Source: DATEPR01 sp036279295 (lineage in GTDB: Bacteria; Actinomycetota; Actinomycetes; Mycobacteriales; Pseudonocardiaceae). Taken from it: a stretch of DNA of 13,203 nt. The notes below the pieces were generated by a model. That model did no database searches, was not told the origin of the DNA, and saw nothing but the letters and a program-made list of their open reading frames with translations. Both the position numbers and the translations under genes were made by a program. The stretch is from positions 1 to 13,203 of the forward strand of contig DASUJK010000238.1 in the NCBI GenBank assembly GCA_036279295.1, in the 5' to 3' direction. This document shows positions 5,797-12,360 of the stretch, in pieces; within the stretch, counting starts at the first letter, position 1, and every line of letters begins with the position of its first letter.

Positions 5797-6846
5797 TCAC
5801 AACAGGGCCGGAATTTCCACCGTCACGGACCGGGTGCTCCCGGTGGTGGGCAGGACCGTCGAGTGCTTGCCCTCGCCGCCTGCCACCACGATGACGAAGT
5901 TCGACGGATCGGAGACGACCGGTAGCCGGGCGTCGTCGTGCTCGACGTCGTACCAGTTCGGCCAGCTGTGCATGTTCCACAGCCCACCGGTCTTGAGTTC
6001 ACGCAGCGTGCGCCGGGCCCGCTCGTAGAGGTACTTGCGCACGTCGTCCTTCGACCACCCGTCACCAGCCACTGTGGCCGCGTGTTCCGGGCACAGCACC
6101 AAGGTCATCTGCGTCGTCTTGGTGGCGAAGGGATTGTTGGTCCCGAGGTCGATCATGCCGTCCGCGCACGTGCCCAGGATGTGTTCCGCCGTGTCACCGA
6201 CGTGGTTGTTGATGTTGTGCGGTGCCTCGCAGCCGATCACCGTGACCGTGTTGGCGCCCGCGTCGAACCCGCGGTCGACGTGCAGCGGCTGCCACGGGTT
6301 CTCCTCCTCGTTCTCCGCGATGCAGTAGCTGTACTTGCCGGGGTGGCCGTGCGTGGCCCGGTCGCCGGAGCCGGGGATGCCGCCGCCCACGTTGCGCAGC
6401 ACCAGTCGGACCGCGCGGCCGATCGTCGCGTTGGCCAGGAAGCCGGCGCCGAAACAACCCGATCCACCGTGGACACCCAACTCCTGCCGGATCGGTCCGT
6501 TGACGATGAGCAGCGGGCTGGCCGGGTGGGTGGTGGCCTGGATGCTGCGCAGGTTGAAGGCGGGCTGGCCCAACGCGGTCAGCGCGGCGACGACGACACG
6601 CAGGTACTCCGGGCGGCAGCCGGCCATCACCGCGTTGACGGCGATCATCTCGATCGTGGCGCGCCCGTTGCGCGGCGGCAACACCGCGATCAGCCGCTCC
6701 GGGTCGGTGACACCGGCCAGCATGCGGGCCACCCGCTCGGGCGTCGGCGGCACGATCGGCAGGCCGTCGGACCAGCCGCGTCTGGCGTACTCCCAGCTGA
6801 CCTCGTCGACGTCGTCGACATCCAGGGTGAGCGGCGCTGTGGACAC
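5797..6846 (-). CDS. Conserved protein of unknown function, UGSC-selenoprotein partner (RGWSDGLPIVPPT type)
   Basis: This 349-residue protein starts at a GTG ending at 6846, with a purine-rich GAAGGGGAAGGG stretch upstream. I do not recognise a named enzyme family. The N-terminal segment ARRGWSDGLPIVPPTPERV (residues 21-39) is distinctive and, as far as I recall, recurs in proteins encoded beside or fused to UGSC-family proteins. Possible active-site residues include Cys77 (AGCRPEY), Cys131 (GGSGCFGAG), Cys175 (YSYCIAENEEENPW), GCEAPHNINNH and LCPEH, plus a Gly-rich GNVGGGIPGSGD-like segment. No signal peptide or membrane helix is evident, so it should be cytoplasmic. The selenoprotein gene follows 23 bases downstream with its own ribosome-binding site, so the pair is an operon and probably forms one enzyme. 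The Cys-rich conserved segments hint at metal binding or thiol exchange with the selenoprotein. This is inference. Confidence 0.85.
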   Translation of the reverse strand: MSTAPLTLDVDDVDEVSWEYARRGWSDGLPIVPPTPERVARMLAGVTDPERLIAVLPPRNGRATIEMIAVNAVMAGCRPEYLRVVVAALTALGQPAFNLRSIQATTHPASPLLIVNGPIRQELGVHGGSGCFGAGFLANATIGRAVRLVLRNVGGGIPGSGDRATHGHPGKYSYCIAENEEENPWQPLHVDRGFDAGANTVTVIGCEAPHNINNHVGDTAEHILGTCADGMIDLGTNNPFATKTTQMTLVLCPEHAATVAGDGWSKDDVRKYLYERARRTLRELKTGGLWNMHSWPNWYDVEHDDARLPVVSDPSNFVIVVAGGEGKHSTVLPTTGSTRSVTVEIPALL

Positions 6847-6868
6847 GAGGTGTGACCCTTCCCCTTCT

Positions 6869-6910
6869 AGAGATCGGAACAGCCAGCGATCGGATCGGCC
6901 CAGAGATCGG
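6869..6910. repeat. Short direct repeat AGAGATCGG in the divergent promoter region
   Basis: AGAGATCGG occurs at 6869-6877 and 6902-6910, 33 bases (about three helical turns) apart, with further GATCGG copies between them (near 6887-6897). It lies between the divergent starts at 6846 and 6988. It could bind a regulator, but the repeat is short and GATCGG is a common string in such genomes. Confidence 0.3.
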
Positions 6911-6932
6911 GATCAGCCTTGCCACCGCAGTA

Positions 6933-6946
6933 TGTATCCTGTATCC
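6933..6946. promoter_or_regulatory. Heptad-repeat operator, copy 1 (TGTATCC twice)
   Basis: TGTATCC is repeated in tandem at 6933-6939 and 6940-6946. Read on the - strand this is GGATACAGGATACA, which matches 13 of 14 bases of the element at 8177-8190 in front of the substrate-binding protein gene. It sits between the divergent selenoprotein operon and the amidohydrolase, 42 bases before the latter's start. A shared GntR- or IclR-type regulator is the likely reader; none is encoded in the window. Confidence 0.55.
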
Positions 6947-6987
6947 CAAGTGGTCAAGACGAACGACGGCCACTGGGAGCGGTGCGG

Positions 6988-7857
6988 ATGAAACACACTG
7001 TGGTGGACGCCCAGGTGCACATCTGGGCCGCGAACTCGGCCGAACGGCCCTGGGTGGTCGAAGGCAGGACCCACCGGGACACCCCACTCGGCGCCGACGA
7101 GCTGCTCGCCGAGATGGATGTCGCCGGGGTCGACGCCGCCATCCTCGTACCGCCGACGTTCGAGGGCTATCGCAACGACCTCGTGCTGGCCGCCGCCGCG
7201 CGGCACCCGTCCCGGTTCGGCGTCATGGGGCGGATCGCGCTGGACGATCCGGTCGCGGGCGAACCGATGGTGCGCGGCTGGCGGGAGCAGCCGGGTGCGC
7301 TCGGCTTCCGGCTGGTGCTCTCGGCCGGCTCGGACGTCAACCATCCGCAGGGCGGTTCGTGGCTGCTGGACGGTTCGGCCGACTGGTTCTGGCCGGTCGC
7401 GCAGGAGTGCGGCGTGCCCGTCATGCTGCACTGCATCGACCTGCTCGACGAGGTCGCCGGCATCGCCGACCGGCACCCGCGACTGAAGATCGTCATCGAC
7501 CATCTCGGCCTGCCGACATCGGCTCGCGACGCCGAGGTCGGCCGCCGCGTCGAGGACCTGGTGCCGCTGGCCGACCGGCCCAACATCGCGGTCAAGGCAG
7601 GCTCGATTCCTTGCTACACCACGGAGTCCTACCCGTATCCCGCGATGCGGGGCTACCTGCGCCGGGTGGTCGACCTGTTCGGTGCGAGCAGGGTCTGCTG
7701 GGCGAGCGACATCAGCAGGCTGCCGTGTGACTACGCGACGCTGGTGCGGTTCTTCGCCACCGAACCGTTCCTGGACGACGACGAACGCGAACTCGTCCTC
7801 GGCCGCGGTCTATGCGAGTGGCTGGACTGGAATCCGGCGCTACCAAAGGAGAACTGA
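6988..7857 (+). CDS. Amidohydrolase_2-family metal-dependent hydrolase
   Basis: This 289-residue TIM-barrel protein starts at the ATG at 6988 with GGGAGC about nine bases upstream; an in-frame ATG-less extension to 6919 lacks a ribosome-binding site and is not conserved-looking. It begins MKHTVVDAQVHIWAANSAERPW, and shows LHC with His148, IVIDHLGLP with His172 and CWASDISRL with Asp241, the conserved strand-end residues of the amidohydrolase_2 family (2-pyrone-4,6-dicarboxylate hydrolase, fuconolactonase and relatives). The first His of the usual HxH is Gln9 here, followed by His11, so the metal site is reduced or absent. Such enzymes hydrolyse lactones or cleave or decarboxylate carboxylic acids in the cytoplasm. 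It is divergent from the selenoprotein operon and directly followed by the NifU-like gene. The substrate is unknown. Confidence 0.9.
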   Translation: MKHTVVDAQVHIWAANSAERPWVVEGRTHRDTPLGADELLAEMDVAGVDAAILVPPTFEGYRNDLVLAAAARHPSRFGVMGRIALDDPVAGEPMVRGWREQPGALGFRLVLSAGSDVNHPQGGSWLLDGSADWFWPVAQECGVPVMLHCIDLLDEVAGIADRHPRLKIVIDHLGLPTSARDAEVGRRVEDLVPLADRPNIAVKAGSIPCYTTESYPYPAMRGYLRRVVDLFGASRVCWASDISRLPCDYATLVRFFATEPFLDDDERELVLGRGLCEWLDWNPALPKEN

Positions 7858-7858
7858 C

Positions 7859-8122
7859 ATGGTTGCTCAGCAGACCGTCGAATCCGCACTGGCGGTGTTG
7901 CGTCCCGGCCTGGCCGCGGACGGTTTCGACCTGCGGGTCGGCGAGGTGACCGGCGATGTGGTCCAGGTCGTGCTGGCCGCGAAGCCCGCCGCATGCCTCG
8001 ACTGCCTCGTCCCGGACGACATGATGACGCAGATGATCGCCGACGCGATCCGCCGCGAGGACCCGTCGCTGGACCGGGTTGAGCTGGTCAAAGAGGGCTT
8101 CGAGGACCTAGGCGACCACTGA
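7859..8122 (+). CDS. Small NifU C-terminal-domain-like CxxC protein
   Basis: This 87-residue protein starts at the ATG at 7859, one base after the amidohydrolase stop, with AAAGGAG eight bases upstream inside the previous gene. The layout is helix, strand (FDLRVGEVTGDVVQVVLAA), then KPAACLDCLVPDDMMTQMIADAIRREDP and a final strand (LDRVELVKEG). This follows the NifU C-terminal (Nfu) fold, in which the CxxC between the strands and the second helix carries a transferable Fe-S cluster. Here the motif is Cys-Leu-Asp-Cys and is not followed by the usual Pro-Ser-Ser. Standalone Nfu proteins are usually housekeeping Fe-S carriers, but its position in a catabolic operon suggests a dedicated role, perhaps metal or sulfur delivery or redox exchange with the selenoprotein pair. 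This is inference. The NifU relation itself is moderately sure. Confidence 0.82.
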   Translation: MVAQQTVESALAVLRPGLAADGFDLRVGEVTGDVVQVVLAAKPAACLDCLVPDDMMTQMIADAIRREDPSLDRVELVKEGFEDLGDH

Positions 8123-8128
8123 ATCGAC

Positions 8129-8144
8129 CGGCCACATGTGACCG
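8129..8144. promoter_or_regulatory. 16-bp inverted repeat next to the -35 box
   Basis: CGGCCACATGTGACCG is palindromic except for one base pair (CGGYCACATGTGRCCG). It ends exactly where the TTGACA -35 box of the following gene begins, a usual place for an activator. No second copy was noticed in the window. Confidence 0.4.
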
Positions 8145-8173
8145 TTGACATACTCCAGCGCTGAGTACAGGAT
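8145..8173 (+). promoter_or_regulatory. Promoter of the substrate-binding protein gene
   Basis: A perfect -35 box TTGACA (8145-8150) is followed after 17 bases by CAGGAT (8168-8173), a fair -10 box. The start codon of the lipoprotein gene is at 8225, with AAGGAC as ribosome-binding site at 8211-8216. The GGAT repeats of the next entry overlap and follow the -10 box, so a protein bound there would repress. Confidence 0.6.
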
Positions 8174-8190
8174 GCTGGATACAGGATTCA
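8166..8190. promoter_or_regulatory. Heptad-repeat operator, copy 2 (three GGAT at 7-bp spacing)
   Basis: TACAGGAT occurs at 8166-8173 and again at 8180-8187, and GGAT recurs every seven bases (8170, 8177, 8184). The core GGATACAGGATTCA (8177-8190) differs by one base from the element between the selenoprotein operon and the amidohydrolase (6946-6933, - strand). It covers the predicted -10 region, which suggests repression by a regulator shared between the two promoter regions. Confidence 0.6.
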
Positions 8191-8224
8191 GCCGTCGGGC
8201 ACTCACATCCAAGGACAGACAGAC

Positions 8225-9292
8225 ATGAAGATGCAACGGAGCGGATTCATTCGTCGGCTGACCACACTCGGAGCTGTCGCCATCGCGGCGAGCACCGTGT
8301 TGGCGGCGTGTGGATCGGGTGCCGGTGGTGGTGGCGGCGGTGCGGCGGCCGGATCGGGTGGCAAGGAACAGGATCCGAGCACGGTGAGCATCGCCATCGG
8401 CGGTGCGAACTCGTTCGCCAACCTGCCCAGCTACATCGCGCAGAGCCAGCAGTTCCTCACCGACGCCCTCAAGCCGCTGCACGTCACGCCGGAGTTCGTG
8501 GACTTCAGCGACTCGACGTCGGCACTCAAGTCGCTGCTGGCAGGCCAGACGCAGTACATGGCCGGGCAGACGTCGACCATGCTCAACGCGGTGGCCAGCG
8601 GCCAGGCGATCCAGGCACTGGCGCAGTTCTACGACACCGACATCGACCTGATGATCGCCCGCAAGGGCCTGCCGACCACGGTCCCGCAACTCGCCGGCCA
8701 CACCTGGGGCATCACGGCGTTCGGCACGACGAACGAGGTCAGCGCACTGTCGGTGGCATCCAAGTACGGCGTGGCCAAGAGCCAGGTGAAACTGGTCGCC
8801 GTCGGCCCGCCGGCAGCGTACGAACCGGCCATCACCTCGAAGAAGGTCGACGTCATCTTCGCTGGTGAGCCGGGTGCGGAGAACCTGATCGCGTCCGGTG
8901 AGGGCTCGCTGGTGCTGAACCTGTTCGACCCGGCCGCGGTCCAGCAGGTCTACGGCGGTCCCTACGCCAGCTCCCTGCTGATGGGCACGTCCGCCTACGC
9001 GAAGGCCCACCCCGCGCTGACCAAGGCCGTTGTCACCGCACACGTCAAGGCGTTGCAGTGGCTGCAACAGCATCTGAGCGACCCGGCCACGATCGCGGCC
9101 GCGCTGCCCAAGGCGATGCGGACCACCAACATCACCGCGGTGCTCAAGCGGATCACTCCCGGCCTGTCCAAGGACGGCATGGTGCTGCCGGAGTCGTTCA
9201 CGAACACCATCAAGGCGTCCGAGGCGACCGGCTTCATCGAGGGACACCCGAATTTCGACCTGCGGAGCATCGTGAACAACGACGAACGCTGA
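8225..9292 (+). CDS. ABC transporter substrate-binding lipoprotein, NMT1/SsuA type
   Basis: This 355-residue protein starts at the ATG at 8225. The signal sequence has paired arginines (FIRRLTTLG), a hydrophobic core and a lipobox Leu-Ala-Ala-Cys with the lipidated Cys29, followed by a Gly/Ala-rich linker to about residue 48. The mature part (about 50-350) has the layout of the NMT1/THI5 and SsuA/TauA binding proteins: VSIAIGGANSFANLPSYIAQ at the start of lobe 1, SALKSLLAGQTQYM, and PQLAGHTWGIT leading into lobe 2. Such proteins capture organic acids, sulfonates, pyrimidine precursors or aromatic acids and hand them to an ABC permease. No permease or ATPase gene is in the window, and a terminator follows directly, so it appears as a single-gene unit. 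The predicted operator shared with the amidohydrolase and selenoprotein genes suggests it imports their substrate. Confidence 0.9.
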   Translation: MKMQRSGFIRRLTTLGAVAIAASTVLAACGSGAGGGGGGAAAGSGGKEQDPSTVSIAIGGANSFANLPSYIAQSQQFLTDALKPLHVTPEFVDFSDSTSALKSLLAGQTQYMAGQTSTMLNAVASGQAIQALAQFYDTDIDLMIARKGLPTTVPQLAGHTWGITAFGTTNEVSALSVASKYGVAKSQVKLVAVGPPAAYEPAITSKKVDVIFAGEPGAENLIASGEGSLVLNLFDPAAVQQVYGGPYASSLLMGTSAYAKAHPALTKAVVTAHVKALQWLQQHLSDPATIAAALPKAMRTTNITAVLKRITPGLSKDGMVLPESFTNTIKASEATGFIEGHPNFDLRSIVNNDER

Positions 9293-9299
9293 GTGACGG

Positions 9300-9324
9300 C
9301 GCTCTCCGGCCTTTCCGGAGAGCG
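9300..9324 (+). terminator. Hairpin terminator after the binding-protein gene
   Basis: CGCTCTCCGG and CCGGAGAGCG form a perfect 10-bp stem around a CCTTT loop, eight bases after the stop codon. There is no long T run behind it, which is usual for actinomycete hairpin terminators. It separates the binding-protein gene from the next operon. Confidence 0.75.
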
Positions 9325-9403
9325 TTGCTCTCGGTTGGATCAAACGATTGACCGACCCTGACCTGCTGTGTTTCAGTACGTCCCATCCGAGGAGGGAGGC
9401 TCA

Positions 9404-10303
9404 GTGTCCACTCGACACCGATGGCCCTGCGTCTCGTGGCTGATCTCCACAGTGGAGAACGAGAAGTTCGTCATCAAGCAGCGCGACTCGGCCGCGCACG
9501 CCGTGATCCTCGAACTGGAGGCCGGCACGTTCAACAAGGACCTCGCCCGCGAGCTAGCGGCGAAAGCCTTGCGGGACAACGACTACGGTTCGAAGTACAC
9601 GGTGTTGCGGATCAATCCGGTTGCCGACGACGTGGGCACGCTGGACCTGGAAGCCGCGCTCGGCTCGCGGCCGGACGCCGTCATGCTGCCGAAGATCCAC
9701 GACGCCACCGAGGTCGACGAGGCCGACGAACTCGTCGGTGACATCGAGGAGCGCAACGGGATTCCGCGTGGCAGCACCGAATTCGCGATCATGATGGAGA
9801 CCGCGAACTGCATCTTCGAGGTGCGGGAGATCGCCCGCGCGTCCGCCCGGACCCGGGCACTGTGCTTCGGCCCCGGCGACTTCACCGCGGAGATCGGCAC
9901 CCGGTTCACCTACGGCACCGCGTACCCGGCCGAGCCGGGCCTGGAGGTGTTGACCGCCCGCAGCCTCATCGTCGCGGGCTGCCGGGCGACCGGCGTGACG
10001 GCGATCGACGGGCCGACCATGGTGAGCGTGCGGGACACCCGGTCCCTGCTCCGGCACTCGTGGCAGTCCAGGGCACTCGGCTTCGAAGGCATGATCGTCC
10101 TGTCGCCCACCCAGGTCGCCCCTGTGCACGAGGCGTTCGCGCCGTCAGCGGACGAGGTCGGGCATGCCCGAAGGGCACTGGCCCTGTACGAGTCGGCCCA
10201 GCAGTCGGGTGCCGGCGTGGTCGGTGCCGACGCCGAGATGATCTCGGCGACCGTGGCAGAGCAGTACCGCGATGTGCTCCGCCGGGCCGAGTCGTTGACA
10301 TGA
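9404..10303 (+). CDS. CitE/HpcH-HpaI-family aldolase or CoA-ester lyase
   Basis: The chosen GTG at 9404 has a very strong GGAGGGAGG ribosome-binding site four bases upstream; the frame extends to an ATG at 9368 without one. The 299-residue protein has the phosphoenolpyruvate-binding TIM-barrel layout of the CitE-like and HpcH/HpaI families: FVIKQRDSAAHAVILELEAG, VLRINPV with the substrate-binding Arg, PDAVMLPKI, then the metal ligands Glu132 (MMETA) and Asp159 (GPGDFTAEIG). The typical Leu-Glu-Asp after the second strand is Leu-Glu-Ala here. Members make or break C-C bonds in malyl-, citramalyl- or similar CoA esters or hydroxy-keto acids using Mg. The stop overlaps the start of the acyl-CoA synthetase (ATGA), so the CoA ester formed there is a likely substrate. 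The exact reaction is not readable. Confidence 0.88.
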   Translation: MSTRHRWPCVSWLISTVENEKFVIKQRDSAAHAVILELEAGTFNKDLARELAAKALRDNDYGSKYTVLRINPVADDVGTLDLEAALGSRPDAVMLPKIHDATEVDEADELVGDIEERNGIPRGSTEFAIMMETANCIFEVREIARASARTRALCFGPGDFTAEIGTRFTYGTAYPAEPGLEVLTARSLIVAGCRATGVTAIDGPTMVSVRDTRSLLRHSWQSRALGFEGMIVLSPTQVAPVHEAFAPSADEVGHARRALALYESAQQSGAGVVGADAEMISATVAEQYRDVLRRAESLT

Positions 10304-12360
10304 GCGGCTTCGCGGACCTGAGTGGACTGGTCGCCCCGCACTCGATCGCGCTGGTCGGCGCGTCGCAGCGGGAAGGCAGCCTCGGTGCCGTCGCCGCGGC
10401 CAACCTGCTGCTGCACTCGAAGTTCGACGGGCCGATCCACCTCGTCACCGACCGGTCTGCCTCGGTGCTCGGTGCGCCGACGGTACCCACGTTGGACGAC
10501 CTGCGGGGCAGCGTCGACGTGACGCTGATCCTGTTGCCACGCGCTCAGGTGCCGGCCACCGTCGCAGCCGCCGCGGCGCACGGCTCCCGGTTCGCCGTGA
10601 TCATGTCGTCCGGCTTCGGCGAGTCGGGCGACGAGGAGGGCCGCCTGCTGGAAGCCGAGATCCGGGAGATCTCGGTGACCACCGGTATCCGGGTCGTCGG
10701 GCCGAACTGTCCCGGCCTCGGCGATCTGCGCAGGCCGCTGGGCATGACGATCCAGCCGGGATTCAAGGACGAACTGGTTGGCGGCCCGATCGGCGTCGTC
10801 GCGCAGAGCGGTGGGCTGACCCGGTGCATCCTGCAGGGCAGCCACCGAGGGCTCGGCTTCTCCTACTTCTTCTCGCCGGGCAACCAGGTCGACCTGGACA
10901 TCGCCGACTACGTCCACTTCCTGACGCAGGACGACGGCACCGAGGTCATCGCGATCTGCGCGGAGAGCTTCACCGCGCCCGACCGGTTCCGGGCAGCCGT
11001 ACAACAGGCCAGGGCGGCCGGCAAACCCGTGGTGCTGCTGAAGAACGGTCGGTCGGCCGCTGGTCAGCAGGCGGCCAGGTCGCACACCGGCGCGCTGGTC
11101 GGCTCCCGGGCGGCGATGGACGCCGTCGCCCGGGAGGACGGCATCGTGCTGGTCGACGAGATCGGCCAGCTGATCGACGTGGCCGGCCACCTGGCCACCG
11201 GGCGCAGGCCGAAAGCCGCAGGTGTCGCGGTGTTCGGCATGTCCGGTGGAGCCGGGGTCATGGTCACCGACGCGTTGGCCGACCGGAGTGTGCCGCTGAG
11301 CAGGCTGTCCGCCGAAACGAGCGCCGAGTTGGTCGCGCTGAGCTCACCGCTGACGCAACCGAACAACCCGGTCGACGTGGCCGGGGCGTTCGCAGCCGAC
11401 ACGTTCGAGAAGTGCCTGCGGGCCGTGACCCGCGATCGCGATGTCGGCCAGGTGCTGGTCCCGTTCAACGCCTGGTACGAGCGACACAGCATGACGTTCG
11501 CGCGGGCCTGTGTCGCGGTCGCCGCCGACACCGACCTGCCGATCGTGCCGATCTGGCTGTCCGGCCGGGACGGTCCCGAACTGACCGTGCTGCGCGACGC
11601 CGGCCTGCTGCCGGTCCACTCGGCGCGCGATGCCGCCGCGGTCGCCGCCGCGCTGACTCCTGAGGTGGTTCCCGCCGTGGCGTCGCCGCCGGCCGTGGAC
11701 GGTGAGTTCCTGCTGGAGTACGAGACCAAGCAACTGTTGCGCTCGGCAGGCCTGCCGACGACCAGCGAGCGGATCGCGTCGTCGGCCGAGGACGCGATCG
11801 CGGCAGCGGCGGGGATCGGCTACCCGGTCATCGCGAAGGTGCTCACGCCGGCGGTGCCGCACCGCGCCGGCACCGGCCTTGTCTCCGGCCGGCTCGACAC
11901 GCCGGCCGCGCTGCGCACGGCGTACCGGGACCTGTTGGTGGCCGCCGAACAGCACGGCCTGAGCGACTACTCGGTGCTGGTGTCGGAGTTCGTGGTCGGG
12001 CAGATCGAGAGCTACGTCGGTGTCGCGACCGACCCGGAGTGGGGTCCGCTGGTCGGCATCGGCCTTGGCGGGCAGTGGATCGCCGAGATCGCCGACGCGG
12101 TCCTGGTGTCGGTGCCGGCCACGGCGGACCGAATTCGCACGGCGCTGGCCGGCGGCAAACTCGCGGGCGTGCTGGCTCGCTACGGCGTGCCGGACACGGT
12201 TGTGCACGCCCTGTCCGCCATCGGCGAGGCCCTGTCGCGGCTGGTCCGCGCCGACCCGGGCATCACGGAGATCGACCTGAACCCGGTGATCATCAGCGGT
12301 GACCGGGTCGTGGTGGTGGACGCCCTGGTGCGCACGATCCGAAAGGACGGTGCGGCATGA
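10300..12360 (+). CDS. NDP-forming acyl-CoA synthetase (fused alpha and beta domains)
   Basis: This 686-residue protein overlaps the preceding stop by four bases. Domain order is a CoA-binding Rossmann domain (about 1-130, starting PHSIALVGASQREGSLG), then succinyl-CoA-ligase-like domains (about 140-440) with the phospho-carrying His262 in RSHTGALVGS, then an ATP-grasp domain (about 460-686) with EYETKQLLRSAGLPT at its start and EIDLNPV at residues 657-663 near its end. This is the layout of ADP-forming acetyl-CoA synthetase-type enzymes (Acs/Pat-like), which interconvert an acyl-CoA and ADP plus phosphate with free acid and ATP through a phosphohistidine. In this operon it probably activates a carboxylic acid for the adjacent lyase, or recovers ATP from the product CoA ester. 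No acetyltransferase domain is fused. The substrate is unknown. Confidence 0.92.
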   Translation: MSGFADLSGLVAPHSIALVGASQREGSLGAVAAANLLLHSKFDGPIHLVTDRSASVLGAPTVPTLDDLRGSVDVTLILLPRAQVPATVAAAAAHGSRFAVIMSSGFGESGDEEGRLLEAEIREISVTTGIRVVGPNCPGLGDLRRPLGMTIQPGFKDELVGGPIGVVAQSGGLTRCILQGSHRGLGFSYFFSPGNQVDLDIADYVHFLTQDDGTEVIAICAESFTAPDRFRAAVQQARAAGKPVVLLKNGRSAAGQQAARSHTGALVGSRAAMDAVAREDGIVLVDEIGQLIDVAGHLATGRRPKAAGVAVFGMSGGAGVMVTDALADRSVPLSRLSAETSAELVALSSPLTQPNNPVDVAGAFAADTFEKCLRAVTRDRDVGQVLVPFNAWYERHSMTFARACVAVAADTDLPIVPIWLSGRDGPELTVLRDAGLLPVHSARDAAAVAAALTPEVVPAVASPPAVDGEFLLEYETKQLLRSAGLPTTSERIASSAEDAIAAAAGIGYPVIAKVLTPAVPHRAGTGLVSGRLDTPAALRTAYRDLLVAAEQHGLSDYSVLVSEFVVGQIESYVGVATDPEWGPLVGIGLGGQWIAEIADAVLVSVPATADRIRTALAGGKLAGVLARYGVPDTVVHALSAIGEALSRLVRADPGITEIDLNPVIISGDRVVVVDALVRTIRKDGAA

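Noticed and set aside
5938..6855. 305-residue + strand frame opposite the 349-residue gene
   Set aside because: Its composition is typical of an antisense shadow (Arg/Val/His-rich), and the opposite strand has a ribosome-binding site and conserved-looking motifs.
9348..9376. Possible promoter TTGACC before the CitE-like gene
   Set aside because: No acceptable -10 box (TTTCAG at best) lies at the right distance; a promoter is likely in this region but cannot be placed.
9368..9403. ATG at 9368 as the start of the CitE-like gene
   Set aside because: It lacks a ribosome-binding site and would translate through the GGAGGGAGG site that fits the GTG at 9404.
9910..11190. 426-residue - strand frame opposite the lyase and synthetase
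   Set aside because: It spans the junction of two clear + strand genes and shows no domain.
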